Source: Alphaproteobacteria bacterium (GTDB lineage: Bacteria; Pseudomonadota; Alphaproteobacteria; Rhizobiales; Aestuariivirgaceae). From it: 64,000 nucleotides of DNA. Below the pieces are notes generated by a model. It made no database searches. It worked only from the letters and a program-made list of their open reading frames with translations, and was not told the origin of the DNA. Position 1 is the first letter of the stretch; each line of letters opens with the position of its first letter. Made by a program: the position numbers and the translations under genes. Positions 62,457 through 64,000 of the stretch are shown here, piece after piece. The DNA is taken from NCBI GenBank assembly GCA_028868695.1, contig JAGWTZ010000003.1, forward strand, positions 40,416 to 104,415, read 5' to 3'.

Positions 62457-62497
62457 GAGTCAAATTAGTTGACTCATTTACTCGGGTTTACTAAAAC
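62457..62497 (+). promoter_or_regulatory. Rrf2 operon promoter with an overlapping palindromic operator
   Basis: TTGACT (62469-62474) and TAAAAC (62492-62497) are 17 bases apart. The palindrome GAGTCAA-ATTAG-TTGACTC (62457-62475) has perfect 7-bp arms and covers the -35. A palindrome on the promoter of an Rrf2 gene suggests autorepression. Confidence 0.6.
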
Positions 62498-62600
62498 ACA
62501 TTGGAACAATTCTAGGAATTGCCCGCCCGTTTGGGCTTGCGCGCTTTAGCACAGCCAGGGGGGCAAAAAGCAAGCATTTCGTGAGCGGAAAGCAGCAGTC

Positions 62601-63068
62601 ATGAAAATGAGCACCAAGGGCCGTTACGCGGTGATGGCCATGATTGACATCGGCGCCAACTCGCATGGCAAGCCCGTGCCCCTGGCCGATATTTCCGCAA
62701 GGCAGGACATCAGCCAGGAATATCTTGAACAGCTGTTTTCCAAGCTGCGCCGGGCCGGCCTTGTGGCCTCGGCCCGCGGGCCGGGCGGCGGCTATGTGCT
62801 GGCCCGCGCGGCCAATGAAATCGGCATGGCCGATGTGATCCAGGCGGTGGATGAGGAATTGCGCGTCACCCGCTGCGATGGCGACGCCGTGGAAGGCTGC
62901 GTGAAGGGCGAGCGCTGCTGCGCCCATGACCTGTGGTCCTCCCTCGGCCGGCAGATGATGTATTTCCTCGAGAGCGTGTCGCTTGAAGACGTGATCGAAA
63001 AGCGCAACCTGGCGCTGGCCGCCTCGATCAAGCAGACCAAGGACAGGCATGTGAGGCCCCACGCGTGA
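62601..63068 (+). CDS. Rrf2 family transcriptional regulator, IscR-like
   Basis: 155 residues. The winged helix has MSTKGRYAVMAMIDIGANS, LADISARQDISQEYLEQLF and the wing GLVASARGPGGGYVLARA, very close to IscR. Three spaced cysteines of the IscR cluster site are present in RCDGDAVEGCVKGERCC (C-x7-C-x5-C with an extra Cys), so it probably binds an Fe-S cluster. It overlaps a cysteine desulfurase gene by four bases, the usual first pair of an isc/suf operon. In alphaproteobacteria it would repress Fe-S assembly genes when clusters are plentiful. The symbol iscR is likely but not certain. Confidence 0.9.
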   Translation: MKMSTKGRYAVMAMIDIGANSHGKPVPLADISARQDISQEYLEQLFSKLRRAGLVASARGPGGGYVLARAANEIGMADVIQAVDEELRVTRCDGDAVEGCVKGERCCAHDLWSSLGRQMMYFLESVSLEDVIEKRNLALAASIKQTKDRHVRPHA

Positions 63069-64000
63069 GAGCCTATCTCGACCATAATGCCACCAGCCCG
63101 CTGCGCCCTTCGGTGAGGGACGCGATGCTGCGGGCCATGGCGCATGGCGGTAATGCCTCGTCCATCCATGCCGAAGGCCGCGCCGCCCGCAAGATCATGG
63201 ATGATGCGCGCGAGGCGATTGCCTTCCGGCTGGGCTGCCTGCCGCAGATGATCACTTTCACCAGCGGCGGCACCGAGGCCAACAACATGGCGCTGCGCGG
63301 GGTGGGCGTGGAGCGGCTTCTTGTGTCCGCGATCGAGCACCCTTCCGTGCTGGCCGCCGCCAAGGCCTCGGGCAAGCCGGTGGAGGTGATCCCCGTTGAT
63401 CATCAGGGCAGGGTGGATCTGGCGGCGCTTGATGCCATGCTGGCTGGGCCCAGGGCGCTTGTCTCCATCATGCTGGCCAACAATGAAACCGGCGTGCTGC
63501 AGGACATGGGCGCCATCGCGCCGCGCGTCTCCACCGCGGGCCACTTGCTGCACATCGACGCTGTTCAGGCCTTTGGCAAGCTGCCGGTGAATTTCGGCCT
63601 GCTGGGCTGCGACCTTCTCACCATTGGCGCCCACAAGGTTGGCGGTCCGGTGGGCATTGGCGCGCTGGTGATACGTGATGGCCTGGTGGTGGAGCCGCTG
63701 CTGCATGGCGGCGGGCAAGAATTGCGCCGCAGGGCTGGCACGGAAAACATCGCCGCCATTGCAGGCTTTGGCACCCTGGCGCAGGAGCCGCTGCTTGAGG
63801 TGGCCCATTTGCGCGGCACGCTGGAAGACGCACTGGGCGGCGCGCAAGTTTTCAGCGCTGGCGCGGAACGCCTCTCGAACACCACCTGCTTTGCTTTGCC
63901 CGGCTTCAAGGCGGAAACGCTGCTGATGAATTATGATCTCGAAGGCGTGGCCCTTTCCTCGGGCTCGGCCTGTTCTTCCGGCAAGGTGCAGCAAAGCCAT
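63065..64000 (+). CDS. Cysteine desulfurase, NifS/IscS class (5' part)
   Basis: 312 codons are present; the end is cut by the window. The start is GTG at 63065, overlapping the Rrf2 stop. It shows AYLDHNATSPLRPSV, TFTSGGTEANNMALRG, the PLP region MLANNETGVLQ, HIDAVQAFGKLPVN, the Schiff-base Lys in TIGAHKVGGPVG (Lys191), GGGQELRRRAGTENIAAIAG, and the catalytic SSGSACSSGK (Cys303). It removes sulfur from cysteine and passes it to a scaffold protein. Being first after an Rrf2 gene, it probably serves iron-sulfur cluster assembly. Confidence 0.94.
   Translation, partial: MRAYLDHNATSPLRPSVRDAMLRAMAHGGNASSIHAEGRAARKIMDDAREAIAFRLGCLPQMITFTSGGTEANNMALRGVGVERLLVSAIEHPSVLAAAKASGKPVEVIPVDHQGRVDLAALDAMLAGPRALVSIMLANNETGVLQDMGAIAPRVSTAGHLLHIDAVQAFGKLPVNFGLLGCDLLTIGAHKVGGPVGIGALVIRDGLVVEPLLHGGGQELRRRAGTENIAAIAGFGTLAQEPLLEVAHLRGTLEDALGGAQVFSAGAERLSNTTCFALPGFKAETLLMNYDLEGVALSSGSACSSGKVQQSH

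Overview
The window is high-GC, densely packed DNA from an alphaproteobacterium, most likely of the Hyphomicrobiales (Rhizobiales) or a close relative. This rests on gene content: livHMGF followed by a DUF6867 gene and livK, a B12-dependent ribonucleotide reductase, RNase E with a long insertion in its S1 domain, the NDUFA12 / mlaD / DUF2155 run opposite aat-accC-accB-aroQ, a bactofilin, and MttB-family methyltransferases beside a GcvA-like LysR regulator. No phage, transposase, CRISPR array, rRNA or tRNA gene was seen.

Layout. 1-5240 (minus) is a branched-chain amino-acid type ABC transporter operon (livH, livM, livG, livF, a small membrane protein, livK cut by the window edge). 5400-10800 (plus) is a padR / membrane-fusion / RND efflux operon. 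10.8-16.6 kb holds an L,D-transpeptidase, an FAD amine oxidoreductase, a cyclopropane fatty acid synthase, a lipoprotein, a class I aminotransferase and a small secreted protein. 16.6-17.6 kb is a gene-free kilobase: a cluster of palindromic repeats, then a strongly structured segment with a promoter-like start and a terminator-like end, which is the best candidate here for an undescribed non-coding RNA. aspS, a second L,D-transpeptidase and a 26-residue lysine/alanine repeat peptide follow. nrdJ (20.9-24.6 kb) is preceded by a promoter overlapped by tandem NrdR-box-like sites. 25-28.7 kb (minus) holds a DHA2 drug exporter and an overlapping three-gene unit (Fe-S protein, homocysteine S-methyltransferase family protein, GFA/CENP-V protein).

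29.3-35.3 kb has two divergent MttB-family methyltransferase genes around a LysR gene; the plus-strand arm continues into a pseudouridine kinase and pseudouridine-5'-phosphate glycosidase pair. With the homocysteine methyltransferase and GFA genes nearby, this suggests a methyl-group or quaternary-amine island, although no corrinoid protein is visible. 35.3-38.2 kb: TauE/SafE permease and a DedA-PAP2-LssY fusion. 38.3-44.9 kb: NDUFA12, mlaD, DUF2155, then convergent aat, accC, accB, aroQ, a DsbA-like protein and an M48 protease. 45-53.3 kb: rne, a long leader region, and an amidase / PBP1A / prfB run with the classical RF2 frameshift. 53.3-64 kb: bactofilin, a large AsmA-like protein, tyrS, anmK, a probable secreted HExxH protein, a DMT exporter, an alpha/beta hydrolase, and an Rrf2 regulator overlapping a cysteine desulfurase gene cut by the window end, probably the start of an Fe-S assembly operon.

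All identifications come from reading the sequence and recalling family motifs; no database search or folding program was run.
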